Part shown: positions 25,565 to 34,894 of the stretch, one piece after another
Position numbering within the stretch: the first letter of the stretch is position 1
Layout of the letters: each line of letters opens with the position of its first letter
Assembly (NCBI RefSeq): GCF_002269505.1
Contig: NZ_NQKQ01000018.1
Coordinates: 28,051-92,050, forward strand
Reading direction: 5' to 3'
DNA length: 64,000 nucleotides
Source of the DNA: Pseudomonas fragi
GTDB taxonomy: Bacteria; Pseudomonadota; Gammaproteobacteria; Pseudomonadales; Pseudomonadaceae
Position numbers and translations under genes: made by a program
The notes under the pieces: generated by a model
The model's database searches: none
What the model saw: only the letters and a program-made list of their open reading frames with translations
What the model was told of the DNA's origin: nothing

Positions 25565-26312
25565 CGAGGTCGATATCGATATCAGGCGCCGCCGGATGCA
25601 GTACCTGTTCGTGGAGCTGGTCAAGCAACTGGCTCATGGCCTGCTTGATGCGGGTTTCGATACTGGCATCGATACGGCTGTGTTCGGTTTCAATCCGGCA
25701 ACCGCCGGGCTGAAGGCTGTCGTCTTCGACAATCCGCCATTGCTCGTCATGACGCTCGCGCAGAGCCTTGATCTGGTCAAAGTCCTGCGGATTGATAAAC
25801 AGACGGATATTTTCAGCGCCCATTGGCAAGAGCTTCAAACCCTCGCGCAGCACTTGCCCGATCTGGCTCGAATCGGTTTTCAGCTCGCGCTGGATCACTT
25901 GCCGGGTCATGTGCTCGACCAGCCCGACCATGGCTTTTTCAAGCTGCTGGTCCTGTTCGGCCAGTGGCGACAGCAGGCTGTTCATCAAGCGTTCCAGGCT
26001 GTTGACCTTGGCCGTCAACGCCGCTTCGGCTTCCTGGCGAACCTTGAGCTGGGTGCTGTGAAAACCTTCTTTCTCACCCGTGGCGAAGCCTTCGTTGTAA
26101 GCCTCCTGGCGAATGCTTTCGAGCTCTTCGAGGGTCAGCGGCTGAACTTCATCCAGCGGCACTTCTTCCATCTCGGGCAGTTCTTCAACCGGCTCGGGTT
26201 CGGGCTCTGCCTCGGGCTCGCGCCACGGATCGAAGCTGGGCAAACCCCATACATCGAAAGCACCGACATCCTTGGCACGGATCACATCACCGGGGGATTC
26301 GCCGCTGCTCAC
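25554..26312 (-). CDS. fliH: Flagellar export ATPase regulator FliH
   Basis: 252 residues. An acidic, Pro/Glu-rich segment (REPEAEPEPEPVEELPEMEE) near the N terminus is followed by a long coiled coil (QEAYNEGFATGEKEGF carries the GxxxG-like repeat pattern) and a C-terminal domain that binds FliI. FliH keeps FliI inactive until docking at the C-ring through FliN. It directly follows fliG. The acidic stretch is typical of Pseudomonas FliH. Confidence 0.94.
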   Translation of the reverse strand: MSSGESPGDVIRAKDVGAFDVWGLPSFDPWREPEAEPEPEPVEELPEMEEVPLDEVQPLTLEELESIRQEAYNEGFATGEKEGFHSTQLKVRQEAEAALTAKVNSLERLMNSLLSPLAEQDQQLEKAMVGLVEHMTRQVIQRELKTDSSQIGQVLREGLKLLPMGAENIRLFINPQDFDQIKALRERHDEQWRIVEDDSLQPGGCRIETEHSRIDASIETRIKQAMSQLLDQLHEQVLHPAAPDIDIDLDAP

Positions 26313-27335
26313 TTAGATCATCTCTTCGCCGCCCTTCCCGCCGAGAGCAATTTCTCCGGCTTCGGCCATACGGCGGGCGATGGTGAGGATTTCTTTCTGC
26401 GCGGTCTCGACATCGCTGACGCGCACCGGGCCTTTGGCTTCCAGGTCGTCGCGCAGCAGTTCGGCGGCACGTTTGGACATGTTCTTGAAGATCTTTTCCT
26501 GCACGTTCTCGTCGGAGCCCTTTAGCGCCAGCACCAGGACATCGGAGGACACTTCACGCAGCAACGCCTGGATGCCGCGGTCGTCGACATCGGCCAGGTT
26601 GTTGAACACGAACATAAGGTCTTCGATCTGGCCCGAGAGGTCTTCGTCGATATCGCGGATCGAGTCCATCAACTGCGCTTCCATCGAACTGTCGAGGAAG
26701 TTCATGATGTCGGCCGCCCGCTTGACACCGCCCAATGAGGTGCGCGCCGCATTGGAGTTGCCGGAGAACTGTTTCTCGAGGATCTGGTTCAGCTCCTTGA
26801 GCGCTGCCGGTTGCACGGTGTTGAGCGACGAGACCCGCAGGATGATGTCCAGGCGCGCCTTCTGGTCGAAATGACCCAGCACTTCACCGGCCTGGTCGGG
26901 GTCGAGGTATGCCACCACAATGGCCTGGATTTGCGGGTGCTCGAAGCGGATTACGTCGGCCACAGCACGCGGTTCCATCCACTTGAGGCTGTCCAGGCCG
27001 CTGGTGTTGCCACCCAGCAGGATACGGTCGATCAGGCCGTTGGCCTTGTCTTCGCCCAGGGCCGAGGTGAGCATTTTGCGGATGTAGCTGTCCGAACCCA
27101 CGCCGAGGCTGGTCTGGTCGCCGACGATCTCGACGAATTCGCTCATCACCTGTTCGACCTGCTCGCGGTGCACGTTGCGCATTTGCGCCATCGCCACACC
27201 CACCCGCTGGACCTCTTTGGGCCCCATATGGCGCAGCACCTGGGCGGCATCTGATTCGCCCAGCGACAGGAGCAAAATGGCGGCCTTGTCGACCCGGGTC
27301 AACTTGGCATTGGCGGCGGCGCGGTTATCACTCAT
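26313..27335 (-). CDS. fliG: Flagellar motor switch protein FliG
   Basis: 340 residues from the ATG at 27335, chosen because GGA lies 9 bases upstream; an ATG two codons earlier is possible. Three armadillo-like domains are seen: VDKAAILLLSLGESDAAQVL at the N terminus, the EHPQ motif (FEHPQIQAIVVAYLDPDQAG), and the C-terminal charged ridge LREVSSDVLVLALKGSDENV with R and D residues facing the stator. FliG transmits stator torque to the rotor. It overlaps fliF by eight bases. Confidence 0.97.
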   Translation of the reverse strand: MSDNRAAANAKLTRVDKAAILLLSLGESDAAQVLRHMGPKEVQRVGVAMAQMRNVHREQVEQVMSEFVEIVGDQTSLGVGSDSYIRKMLTSALGEDKANGLIDRILLGGNTSGLDSLKWMEPRAVADVIRFEHPQIQAIVVAYLDPDQAGEVLGHFDQKARLDIILRVSSLNTVQPAALKELNQILEKQFSGNSNAARTSLGGVKRAADIMNFLDSSMEAQLMDSIRDIDEDLSGQIEDLMFVFNNLADVDDRGIQALLREVSSDVLVLALKGSDENVQEKIFKNMSKRAAELLRDDLEAKGPVRVSDVETAQKEILTIARRMAEAGEIALGGKGGEEMI

Positions 27336-29115
27336 CGGCATTGATCCACTCTTTTACTACTTGGGCTACACGACCCGGATCTTCTGCGACCAGACTCTTG
27401 ATTGCATTCAACTGCGCGTCATAACCTTCGCTCGGGCTTGGCAACATGATGCTTTGCGGGCCGCCAAGGCTGACACGGTCGTTGGCCAGTTCGCCATCAA
27501 GACCGCCCAAGCCACCCATCTCGGCATCGCTGCCGATGCCGGCCACCTGCTTGTTGCGCCCGTGACCGGTGATGTTGTTGAGCACCGGGCGCAGCACGCC
27601 AAACACCAGCACCAGAATAAACAGCACGCCGAGCACTTGCTTGACCACATCCCAGAACCAGGGCTGGGAATAGAACGGGATATCGGCGATTACTTCACCG
27701 CGTTCGGTGGAGAACGGCACGTTGATCACGCTGACGCTGTCGCCACGGCTGGCATCGAAGCCTACGGCGTCCTGCACCAGACGGGTAAAGCGCGCCAGCT
27801 GGTCGGTGGTCCACGGCACCTGGGTGATTTCACCGTTGGCCGGATTGACGCTGATCTTGTCGTCGATCACCACCGCCACCGACAGGCGATTGACCCTGCC
27901 CTGCTGCTGTTTGGTGTGGCTGATGGAGCGGTCCAGCTCAAAGTTGCGGGTCGATTGCGAACGTTTGTCGGCCGGGTACGGTGCCAGCATCGGCTGGCCG
28001 GTGCCCGGGTCCATGATTTGCTGGCCATTAGCATCGAGCAACGGCTGGCCCGGCTGGATCATCCCTGCCCCGCCAGCAGCGCCCTGACCGGTTTGTTGCG
28101 GCGCACTGGCCGGGCTCGGCGGCTGATTGCTCAGGGCCCCGGGCACGCCCTGCGGGCCGTTGCTGGCGGTGCGCTGCTCACTGGTCGATTGCTCGCTGCG
28201 CAGGGCCGGCTGATCGGGGTTGAACTGCTCGGAGGTGGACTCGACTGCGCTGAAGTCCACATCGGCCGACACTTCGGCCTTGTAGCGGTCATTGCCCAGC
28301 ACCGGCTGCAGGATGTTGTGCACGCGCTGGGTGAGCATGCCTTCCATACGGCGGCTGTAGTCGAACTGCTTGCCGGCCATGGTCAGCTCGGAATTTTCAC
28401 CCTGATCCGACAGCAGATTGCCTTTTTGGTCGACCACGGTGATCTGCGACTTGCTCAACTCGGGCACGCTGGTGGCCACCAGATTGACGATGGCCAGCAC
28501 CTGCCCAGGCTCCAGCGAACGCCCCGAGTACAGCTCTACCAGAACCGAAGCGCTGGGCTTGCGCTCATCACGGACAAACACCGAGCTTTTCGGGATGGCC
28601 AGGTGAACCCGTGCGCCTTTGACGTTGTTGAGGCTGGAAATGGTCCGCGCCAGCTCGCCTTCAAGGCCACGACGATAGCGTGTGGCCTCCATGAACTGGC
28701 TGGTGCCCAGGCCCTGGTCCTTGTCGAGAATTTCGAAACCGATATTGCCGTCTGTTGGGGTTACGCCAGCAGCGGCCAGCTTGAGGCGGGCACGGGAAAC
28801 GTCATCGGCCTTGACCAGCAAGGCGCCGGAATTGGGCTCAACGGTGTAGGCAATGTCGGCGGCGGCCAGGGTTTCCATGACCTGCTTGGCATCCATACCG
28901 GCCAGGCTGCCGTACAGCGGCCGGTAATCGGGTTGCTGGGACCACAGCACCACGGCAAAGCCGATCGCCACGCTCGCCGCCAGGCCGACCATCAGGCCGA
29001 CCTGACGCAGCATGGTCATATCGCCCAGATTGTCGAGGAAGGTCAGGCCAAACAGCGGTTTGCCGCCGCCTGCGCCTGCTTTGGCCGGAACGTTATCCGG
29101 GAGTGCATCTGCCAT
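27328..29115 (-). CDS. fliF: Flagellar MS-ring protein FliF
   Basis: 595 residues with two membrane segments: residues ~35-60 (VGLMVGLAASVAIGFAVVLW) and ~460-480 (VLGVLFILVLVFGVL). Between them is the periplasmic ring-building region, containing NNVKGARVHLAIPKSSVFVR and a Pro/Gln-rich linker. The cytoplasmic C terminus binds FliG. It founds the basal body and lies 15 bp after fliE. Confidence 0.97.
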   Translation of the reverse strand: MADALPDNVPAKAGAGGGKPLFGLTFLDNLGDMTMLRQVGLMVGLAASVAIGFAVVLWSQQPDYRPLYGSLAGMDAKQVMETLAAADIAYTVEPNSGALLVKADDVSRARLKLAAAGVTPTDGNIGFEILDKDQGLGTSQFMEATRYRRGLEGELARTISSLNNVKGARVHLAIPKSSVFVRDERKPSASVLVELYSGRSLEPGQVLAIVNLVATSVPELSKSQITVVDQKGNLLSDQGENSELTMAGKQFDYSRRMEGMLTQRVHNILQPVLGNDRYKAEVSADVDFSAVESTSEQFNPDQPALRSEQSTSEQRTASNGPQGVPGALSNQPPSPASAPQQTGQGAAGGAGMIQPGQPLLDANGQQIMDPGTGQPMLAPYPADKRSQSTRNFELDRSISHTKQQQGRVNRLSVAVVIDDKISVNPANGEITQVPWTTDQLARFTRLVQDAVGFDASRGDSVSVINVPFSTERGEVIADIPFYSQPWFWDVVKQVLGVLFILVLVFGVLRPVLNNITGHGRNKQVAGIGSDAEMGGLGGLDGELANDRVSLGGPQSIMLPSPSEGYDAQLNAIKSLVAEDPGRVAQVVKEWINADE

Positions 29116-29130
29116 GACTTGATATCGCCC

Positions 29131-29463
29131 TTAAACCGGCATCTGCATGATGTCTTGGTAAGCCTGAACCAGCTTGTTACGCACTTGGGTCAAGGCCTGG
29201 AAAGAAACGCTGGCCTTCTGCGAGGCGATCATTACGTCAGTCAGGTCGACCCCGCTTTTGCCGATCTCGAACGCGTTTGACAGCTGGCTCGACGCCTGCT
29301 GGGTTTCGCTGACCTTGTTGATCGCATTGCCGAGCATGTCGGAGAAGCTGCTGGCACCCGCTTCGGGAGCGGCCTGCACAGCCGATTTCGGTTGCGCCAT
29401 GGCGTCCATCTGCATGGCCCGCATGTCCAACATCAATCGATTAAATTCAATACCTTGGCTCAT
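29131..29463 (-). CDS. fliE: Flagellar hook-basal body complex protein FliE
   Basis: 110 residues from the ATG at 29463 with GGAGG nine bases upstream; a TTG two codons earlier opens the frame. Family features are the SGVDLTDVMIASQKASVSFQ and RNKLVQAYQDIMQMPV C terminus. FliE joins the MS ring to the rod. It is first in fliEFGHIJ and has a near-perfect RpoN promoter 61 bp upstream. Confidence 0.96.
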   Translation of the reverse strand: MSQGIEFNRLMLDMRAMQMDAMAQPKSAVQAAPEAGASSFSDMLGNAINKVSETQQASSQLSNAFEIGKSGVDLTDVMIASQKASVSFQALTQVRNKLVQAYQDIMQMPV

Positions 29464-29523
29464 GGACAACTGCCTCCGACGACCCGCATTTTTTTGACAC
29501 TTTCACAGCGCATATTGAGGTGT

Positions 29524-29539
29524 AGCAACAAGGGTGCCA
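29524..29539 (-). promoter_or_regulatory. RpoN promoter of the fliE operon
   Basis: Minus-strand TGGCACCCTTGTTGCT: perfect TGGCAC at -24, TTGCT at -12, correct spacing. It should be activated by FleR, as for P. aeruginosa fliE (family knowledge). It drives fliEFGHIJ and probably the hsbA-hsbR-hptB genes behind them. Confidence 0.88.
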
Positions 29540-29602
29540 GCTCCTTGTCGATTTATAACAATTACCGTTACAAAACGTCGCAGGCAAAAAGTCACTCAAC
29601 TC

Positions 29603-29687
29603 TGTGGGAGCGAGCCTGCTCGCGAAGACTTCACCGTATGCACCTGATGAACCGCTGCGCCTGCTTCGCGAGCAGGCTCGCTCCCAC
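29603..29687. repeat. REP-like palindrome between fleR and fliE
   Basis: Arms TGTGGGAGCGAGCCTGCTCG and complement, about 45 bases apart, placed just after the fleR stop and before the fliE promoter. Same family as the other TGTGGGAGCG elements of the window. May serve as a transcription barrier. Confidence 0.85.
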
Positions 29688-29705
29688 AAAAAAAGGGGGC
29701 GCCTG

Positions 29706-31079
29706 TCAGCCCGAAGCAAACAAATAAGCCTCAACATCCATCCCCGCATCACGCATTTGCGCCAGCTTGTAGCGCAAGGTGCGCGGGCTGATACCCAGAC
29801 GCTCGGAAGCTTCCTTGCGCCGGCCACGCTCGGCGCGCAGGGTGTCGATAATCATCTGGAATTCGCGGCGGCGCAGATCATCGCCCAAGCCGCCCGCCGA
29901 CTCCACAACTTCCACCGCCAACGGCGGCAAAGGTGCACAGGCCACAGGCCCGGCCAGGCAAAAATCTGCCGCCTCAATCAAACCGCGCTGCTGCAAGATC
30001 AACGCCCGCTGAATCGCGTTATCCAGCTCGCGCACATTGCCCGGCCACGGGTAAGCACTCAGGCAGGCCTTGGCATCGGGCGAAAACCCTACAGCAGTGT
30101 GCTTCATTTTGCTGATGTATTTGGCCAGCAGCCGCTCTGCCAGCGGCAGAATATCGGCAGTACGTTCGCGCAACGGCCGCCAGGCCAGAGGGAATACCGA
30201 AAGACGGTAGTACAGGTCTTCGCGAAAACGCCCTGCCGCCACTTCTCCCGCCAGGTCGCGGTTGGTGGTGGCGACCACGCGAATATCCAGCACGATTGGC
30301 TTGCGCCCACCCACCCGCTCCACTTCGCGCTCTTGCAACACGCGCAGCAATTTGGCCTGCAAACCCAGCGGCATCTCGGAAATTTCATCGAGTAACAAGG
30401 TGCCGCCATCGGCCTGCTCGAACTTGCCGGCCTGGGCGGCAATCGCACCGGTAAAGGCGCCTTTTTCATGACCGAACAGGGTGGCTTCGAGCATGTTGTC
30501 GGGAATCGCCGCACAGTTGATCGCCACAAACGGCTGATCAACCCGATGGGAGTGCTGATGAATATAGCGGGCCAGCACCTCTTTGCCGGTGCCCGATTCG
30601 CCCGAGATCAACACCGTGGCATCACTGCGCGCCACCCGCGCAGCCAGCTCCAGCAACTGTGCGCTGGCTGGTTCGACCGCCACTGGCCCTTCGCTGTCGG
30701 CCACGCCGAGGCTGCCCAACGCATGGCGGGCGACCAGATCAAGCAGGGCCTTGGGCTCAAACGGCTTGACCAGATAATCCACCGCCCCCTGACGCATGGC
30801 ATCCACCGCCCGCTCCACGGCGCCGTGAGCCGTCATCAGCAGTACCGGCAATTGCGGCTGGCAGGCGCGCAGGCGCGCAAGCAACTGATGGCCATCCATA
30901 CCGGGCATATTGACGTCACTGATCACCAGACTGAAGGGCTCCAGCATCACTGCAGCCAGGGCTTCTTCCCCCGAACCGACGGCGCGAAATCCGTGACCGG
31001 CCAACAACAGCGTGTCTGCCAGGGCCTCGCGCAACGCATGATCGTCCTCGACCAACAGCACGTTAATTCGCATCACCAT
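29706..31079 (-). CDS. fleR: Flagellar response regulator FleR (NtrC family)
   Basis: 457 residues: receiver domain with phospho-acceptor D55 (ISDVNMPGMDG) and K105 (VKPF). The sigma-54 activator AAA+ domain has Walker A GESGTGKE at 160-167 and GAFTGA at 207-212, and a Fis-type helix-turn-helix follows at the C terminus (KEASERLGISPRTLRYKLAQ). FleR activates basal-body and hook operons with RpoN. The start overlaps the fleS stop (TGATG), so kinase and regulator are coupled. All key residues are intact. Confidence 0.96.
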   Translation of the reverse strand: MVMRINVLLVEDDHALREALADTLLLAGHGFRAVGSGEEALAAVMLEPFSLVISDVNMPGMDGHQLLARLRACQPQLPVLLMTAHGAVERAVDAMRQGAVDYLVKPFEPKALLDLVARHALGSLGVADSEGPVAVEPASAQLLELAARVARSDATVLISGESGTGKEVLARYIHQHSHRVDQPFVAINCAAIPDNMLEATLFGHEKGAFTGAIAAQAGKFEQADGGTLLLDEISEMPLGLQAKLLRVLQEREVERVGGRKPIVLDIRVVATTNRDLAGEVAAGRFREDLYYRLSVFPLAWRPLRERTADILPLAERLLAKYISKMKHTAVGFSPDAKACLSAYPWPGNVRELDNAIQRALILQQRGLIEAADFCLAGPVACAPLPPLAVEVVESAGGLGDDLRRREFQMIIDTLRAERGRRKEASERLGISPRTLRYKLAQMRDAGMDVEAYLFASG

Positions 31080-32197
31080 CAGTTTGCCTCCGCGACAACG
31101 GGAATCAGCGGCAAGCTGAGCAAGGCACAGGTGCCACGCCCCCGCCGCGAACGTAATTGCAATTGCCCCTGGTGCGCACGCACCACGGCATTGACCACCG
31201 CCAGGCCCAGACCGGTACCGGTGGCCTTGGTGGTAAAAAACGGCTCGCCCAGGCGCGCCAGCACGTGCGGCTCAATGCCACTGCCGTTGTCGCTGACACA
31301 CAACCTGAGGCTGTTATCGCGGCGATACAGATGCACCTTGAGCCGCACCTGCGACGTACCAGCCTGCAAGGCGTTTTCGATCAGGTTGAGCAGCGCGCCG
31401 ACCAGGGTGTCGCGATTGCACAGCAACTGGCCCGTGTAGGCATCGCACTGCCAGCGGATTGCCACACCCTGGACATGGGTTTGCGCGGCGGCCTGCAGGG
31501 CTTGCATCAGCACCTTGGGGGTAACCCGGTCGCTCAATGGCAGTTCGCCACGAGCAAAAACCAGCATGTCGCGCACCTGATGCTCCAGCTCGTGCAGACG
31601 CTCTTTAAGGCGCCCGGCGAAGCGCTGCTGGGTTTCCACCGGCAGCGCCTGCTCGGTCAGATGACTGGCGTAGATCAGCGCGGCTGACAGCGGTGTACGA
31701 ATCTGGTGGGCCAGGGAAGCGACCATGCGCCCCAGAGACGACAGGCGTTCATGGCGCGCGAGCTGGTCTTGCAGGCGACGGGTTTCTGTCAGGTCATTGA
31801 GCAACACCAACTGCCCGGGCTCGGCGTCCAGCGAGCGGGTGGCGATCGACAGGCGCCGACCGTCCTTGAGGGACACTTCGTGGCCGTCGTCTTCCCGTGG
31901 TGCAAAACAGCGGGCAATCACATGACGCCACAACTCGCCTTCAAGCGGCAGCCCCAAAAGCTCGCAGGCCGCAGGATTGGCCTCGCGCACGCGGCCGCGG
32001 TCATCAATCACGATGATCCCGCCGGGCAGCAGGTCGAGCAGGTGTTGCAGGCGGTTGGCCAGCCGTTCTTTCTCTGCCAGCTCGGCCATGCGCTGCGCAC
32101 TGACCACTGCCAGTTCGCCGGTCAACTCCGAGACGCGGGCTTCAAGCAAACTGTAGGGATCGGGGGCCGAGGACAACTGGACGGCGGCTTGAGACAT
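31079..32197 (-). CDS. fleS: Flagellar sensor histidine kinase FleS
   Basis: 372 residues, soluble, no membrane segment. A PAS domain (~residues 50-140; GIIVIDDRGRVREANPAACE) precedes the phospho-acceptor helix with H164 (SLAHQIRTPLSAAL) and the catalytic domain with LLNLIENALQ, DNGSGI and GTGLGLAVV motifs. FleS phosphorylates FleR in the flagellar cascade. The signal is unknown but probably cytoplasmic. It has its own RpoN promoter and sits downstream of fleQ. Confidence 0.95.
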   Translation of the reverse strand: MSQAAVQLSSAPDPYSLLEARVSELTGELAVVSAQRMAELAEKERLANRLQHLLDLLPGGIIVIDDRGRVREANPAACELLGLPLEGELWRHVIARCFAPREDDGHEVSLKDGRRLSIATRSLDAEPGQLVLLNDLTETRRLQDQLARHERLSSLGRMVASLAHQIRTPLSAALIYASHLTEQALPVETQQRFAGRLKERLHELEHQVRDMLVFARGELPLSDRVTPKVLMQALQAAAQTHVQGVAIRWQCDAYTGQLLCNRDTLVGALLNLIENALQAGTSQVRLKVHLYRRDNSLRLCVSDNGSGIEPHVLARLGEPFFTTKATGTGLGLAVVNAVVRAHQGQLQLRSRRGRGTCALLSLPLIPVVAEAN

Positions 32198-32249
32198 GGG
32201 GCGTACTCGCTTGGCTGACCGTCATAAAACGGTCCGTTAGACCAAGCGA

Positions 32250-32265
32250 AGCAATACCCGTGCCT
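32250..32265 (-). promoter_or_regulatory. RpoN promoter of fleSR
   Basis: Minus-strand AGGCACGGGTATTGCT retains GG-N10-GC with GGCACG at -24 and TTGCT at -12. It lies 52 bp upstream of the fleS ATG, as expected for FleQ-dependent fleSR transcription. Confidence 0.83.
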
Positions 32266-32436
32266 GATTGCGGTGAATTATCGGGATACATCCAACGGTC
32301 GCCTTGCAACCGTAGTCGCTGACCAGGAACGAAGGCTGCGATCGACTGCGCAGCAGTTGCCAAACCAGCCTGCGAGGGTAGCCTCACACACCACGCAGAC
32401 CGACTTTGCGACTACAGACGATCGACGTACCATAAG

Positions 32437-33918
32437 TCAATCATCCGCCTGCTCTTCACCTTCGCGACGGCTCATGCCGTACTTGCGCATTTTTTCGACC
32501 AGGGTGGTACGACGAATCCGCAGACGCTCGGCCGCCCGCGCAACGATGCCGTTGGCGTCATCCAGTGCCTGCTGGATCAAACCCTGCTCCAGCCCGCCAA
32601 GGTAGTCCTTGAGGTCCAGGCCTTCCGGCGGCAGCATCGCATTGGCGCTGGCCACGAAGTCCGTTGAGGCATTGTTGATGGCCACGCGCTCTTCCATATC
32701 GCTGCGCAGGCTGTCGACCATCTGCCCGTCTTCGTCGTCCACATAGCGGAATTTTTTCGGCAGCTCAACGACGCCAATTACCCCGTACGGATGCATGATC
32801 GCCATGCGCTCCACCAGGTTGGCCAGTTCGCGCACGTTGCCCGGCCATGCATGACGGCACAACGACATGATGGCGGCAGAATTGAAGCGGATCGAACCGC
32901 GTTTTTCGTGCTCCATGCGCGAAATCAGCTCGTTCATCAGCAACGGAATATCTTCGACCCGCTCACGCAGTGGCGCCATTTCAATCGGGAACACGTTGAG
33001 GCGGTAGTACAAGTCTTCGCGGAAGACGCCGACTTCAATCATGCTTTCGAGGTTTTTGTGGGTCGCGGCAATGATCCGCACATCGGCGCACTGGGTCTTG
33101 TTGCTGCCCACACGCTCAAAGGTACGTTCCTGCAATACACGCAGCAGCTTGACCTGCATCGGCAGCGGCATATCGCCGATTTCGTCGAGGAACAGCGTGC
33201 CGCCATTGGCCAGCTCAAAACGCCCGGCGCGGCTGGTGATGGCCCCGGTAAAGGCGCCCTTCTCATGACCAAACAGCTCGCTTTCCAGCAGCTCGGCAGG
33301 AATCGCCCCGCAGTTGACCGGCACAAACGGCGCGTCGCGACGCTTGGAGTGGTAATGCAGATTGCGCGCCACCACTTCCTTGCCGGTGCCAGACTCGCCG
33401 AGGATCAGCACGCTGGCATCGGTATCGGCCACTTGCTGCATCATCTGGCGCACATGCTGGATCGCCCGGCTGGTACCGACCAGGCTGCGAAACAGATTGG
33501 GCTCACGATGACGGCCGCGCTCGCGGGCCTGGTCGTACATCTCGCGATAGACCTGGGCACGGTGCAGGGAATCAAGCAGCTTGCTGTAGCTGGGGGGCAT
33601 TTCGAGGCTGGACAACACCCGGCGGCGCTGGTCTTCAGGCAAGTCGAGGGCAGAAACTTCACCTAAAAGCATGATCGGCAGGAACTCATCCCACGCGGCC
33701 AGTGTCTTAAGCAGTCCTGAAAGGCCACCCGCAGTGCTCACGGTGCCTACAAGCACGCAGAGCACCTCACGACTGGACGGCAAGGCACTGACAGCCTGCT
33801 CCCACTCATGACTAGGGCTGGTCAAATTTTCTTCGCCAAGAAAATTCAGAATCACCGCCAAATCACGGCGGCGGACGCTATCGTCATCGATCAGCAGAAT
33901 TTTGGTTTCACGCCACAT
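32437..33918 (-). CDS. fleQ: Master flagellar regulator FleQ
   Basis: 493 residues. The N-terminal FleQ-type receiver-like domain (residues 1-125) has an acidic start LLIDDDSVRRR, but valine/glycine (VLVGTV) stands where a phospho-aspartate would be, so it is not a phosphorylation target. The AAA+ domain has Walker A GESGTGKE at 174-181 and GAFTGA at 221-226, and the C-terminal helix-turn-helix is RAAERLRIRRTTLVEKMRKY. FleQ with RpoN starts the flagellar cascade, binds c-di-GMP and represses or activates exopolysaccharide genes. Transcribed alone upstream of fleSR. Confidence 0.97.
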   Translation of the reverse strand: MWRETKILLIDDDSVRRRDLAVILNFLGEENLTSPSHEWEQAVSALPSSREVLCVLVGTVSTAGGLSGLLKTLAAWDEFLPIMLLGEVSALDLPEDQRRRVLSSLEMPPSYSKLLDSLHRAQVYREMYDQARERGRHREPNLFRSLVGTSRAIQHVRQMMQQVADTDASVLILGESGTGKEVVARNLHYHSKRRDAPFVPVNCGAIPAELLESELFGHEKGAFTGAITSRAGRFELANGGTLFLDEIGDMPLPMQVKLLRVLQERTFERVGSNKTQCADVRIIAATHKNLESMIEVGVFREDLYYRLNVFPIEMAPLRERVEDIPLLMNELISRMEHEKRGSIRFNSAAIMSLCRHAWPGNVRELANLVERMAIMHPYGVIGVVELPKKFRYVDDEDGQMVDSLRSDMEERVAINNASTDFVASANAMLPPEGLDLKDYLGGLEQGLIQQALDDANGIVARAAERLRIRRTTLVEKMRKYGMSRREGEEQADD

Positions 33919-34098
33919 GCAATAGCAACTTCCCTAGTCAACTCAATGCCCCGGATGGCAGGACATATGTAGACGTCCTAACCCTGTTGGATATCTAAGA
34001 CGACTGAATACAGAATAACGTGCTAGTTAAGTCAAAAAACTGTGCCGAGTCAAATTTATGGCGGTTTAAAACGTAATTAACCACATATTCTTTAGGCC

Positions 34099-34392
34099 TT
34101 AACCGAATAGATGGTAAACCTTTGACGCATTTTTTGCTTGGTTGATCTGCCCCATCTGCTCAACGACCGCCTGACGCTCATCGGTCGCGGCCTCCAGCAA
34201 CATGCGATACACCACCAACAACCCCTCCAGATTTTCGCGCAACACCGCCTCATCCAGGGGTGCTTCGTCCAGCACATTCTCGACACACACCCGACAGGCC
34301 GAATCCAGCTCGCCGATGGCATCCCAGTTGCGCTCGGCCAGGGCATCAATCAGCGCTTCGCGGGTTTCCTGAATACGTTGCAGTTGGCTCAT
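34099..34392 (-). CDS. fliT: Flagellar chaperone FliT-like protein
   Basis: 97 residues from the ATG at 34392 (MSQLQRIQETREALIDALAE), preceded by GAGGAG; the frame is open 15 codons further but overlaps fliS. All-helical with the end INQAKNASKVYHLFG. Position after fliS and ahead of fleQ matches fliT/fleP of other pseudomonads. FliT-type proteins chaperone the FliD cap. The sequence itself is weakly conserved, so the name rests largely on context. Confidence 0.75.
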   Translation of the reverse strand: MSQLQRIQETREALIDALAERNWDAIGELDSACRVCVENVLDEAPLDEAVLRENLEGLLVVYRMLLEAATDERQAVVEQMGQINQAKNASKVYHLFG

Positions 34393-34408
34393 GACGCACT
34401 CCTCTGGC

Positions 34409-34798
34409 TTATTGCGGGGCGATGGCATCCCAACCACTTTTTACAGTGATCAGCAGGCGTGCCACTTCATCGATGATTTCCGGGTCGTTCTTGGCATTGG
34501 CCTGGGTCAGGCGCACGGCCATGTACTCGTACAGGCTGTCCAGCTGCTCCAGCGCGGCCTTGTCGTCGGTCTTTTCTTCATCCAGGCCCTGACGCAGGCC
34601 GGTGATGATATCGATGGCCTTGGTGATCAACATGGCCTTCTGCGGGATATCACCACGGCTCATCGCGCCCTTGGCCTGGGCCATACGGTCCAGACCACCT
34701 TCCATCAGCATCTGAATCAGACGGTGGGGGCTGGCTTCGGAGATTTGAGCGTGGGAATTAACCTTCTGATACTGACGAAGGGCGCGCATCGGGTTCAT
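34409..34798 (-). CDS. fliS: Flagellin export chaperone FliS
   Basis: 129 residues, four-helix bundle with the family pattern MRALRQYQKVNSHAQISEAS, SPHRLIQMLMEGGLDRMAQA and DQLDSLYEYM-like ALEQLDSLYEYMAVRLTQAN. FliS binds the flagellin C terminus and keeps it from polymerising before export. It follows fliD and precedes fliT with a 16-bp gap. Confidence 0.95.
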   Translation of the reverse strand: MNPMRALRQYQKVNSHAQISEASPHRLIQMLMEGGLDRMAQAKGAMSRGDIPQKAMLITKAIDIITGLRQGLDEEKTDDKAALEQLDSLYEYMAVRLTQANAKNDPEIIDEVARLLITVKSGWDAIAPQ

Positions 34799-34894
34799 GT
34801 TTCTACCTCATTACGGTGTCAGGCAAAAATGACTGGTTCTTGATTCTTATATCGACCGGCGCGGCGCAAGCTTTAGCCGCGCAAAGGGGCGAAA

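Noticed and set aside
27175..29280. 701-codon plus-strand frame opposite fliF
   Set aside because: Shadow of fliF and fliG ends; composition (His, Gln, Leu-rich) is not protein-like and the sense genes are certain.
32312..32356. One-armed copy of the GTAGTCGCTG repeat upstream of fleS
   Set aside because: Only one arm is present, so it cannot form the palindrome; noted as a decayed copy.
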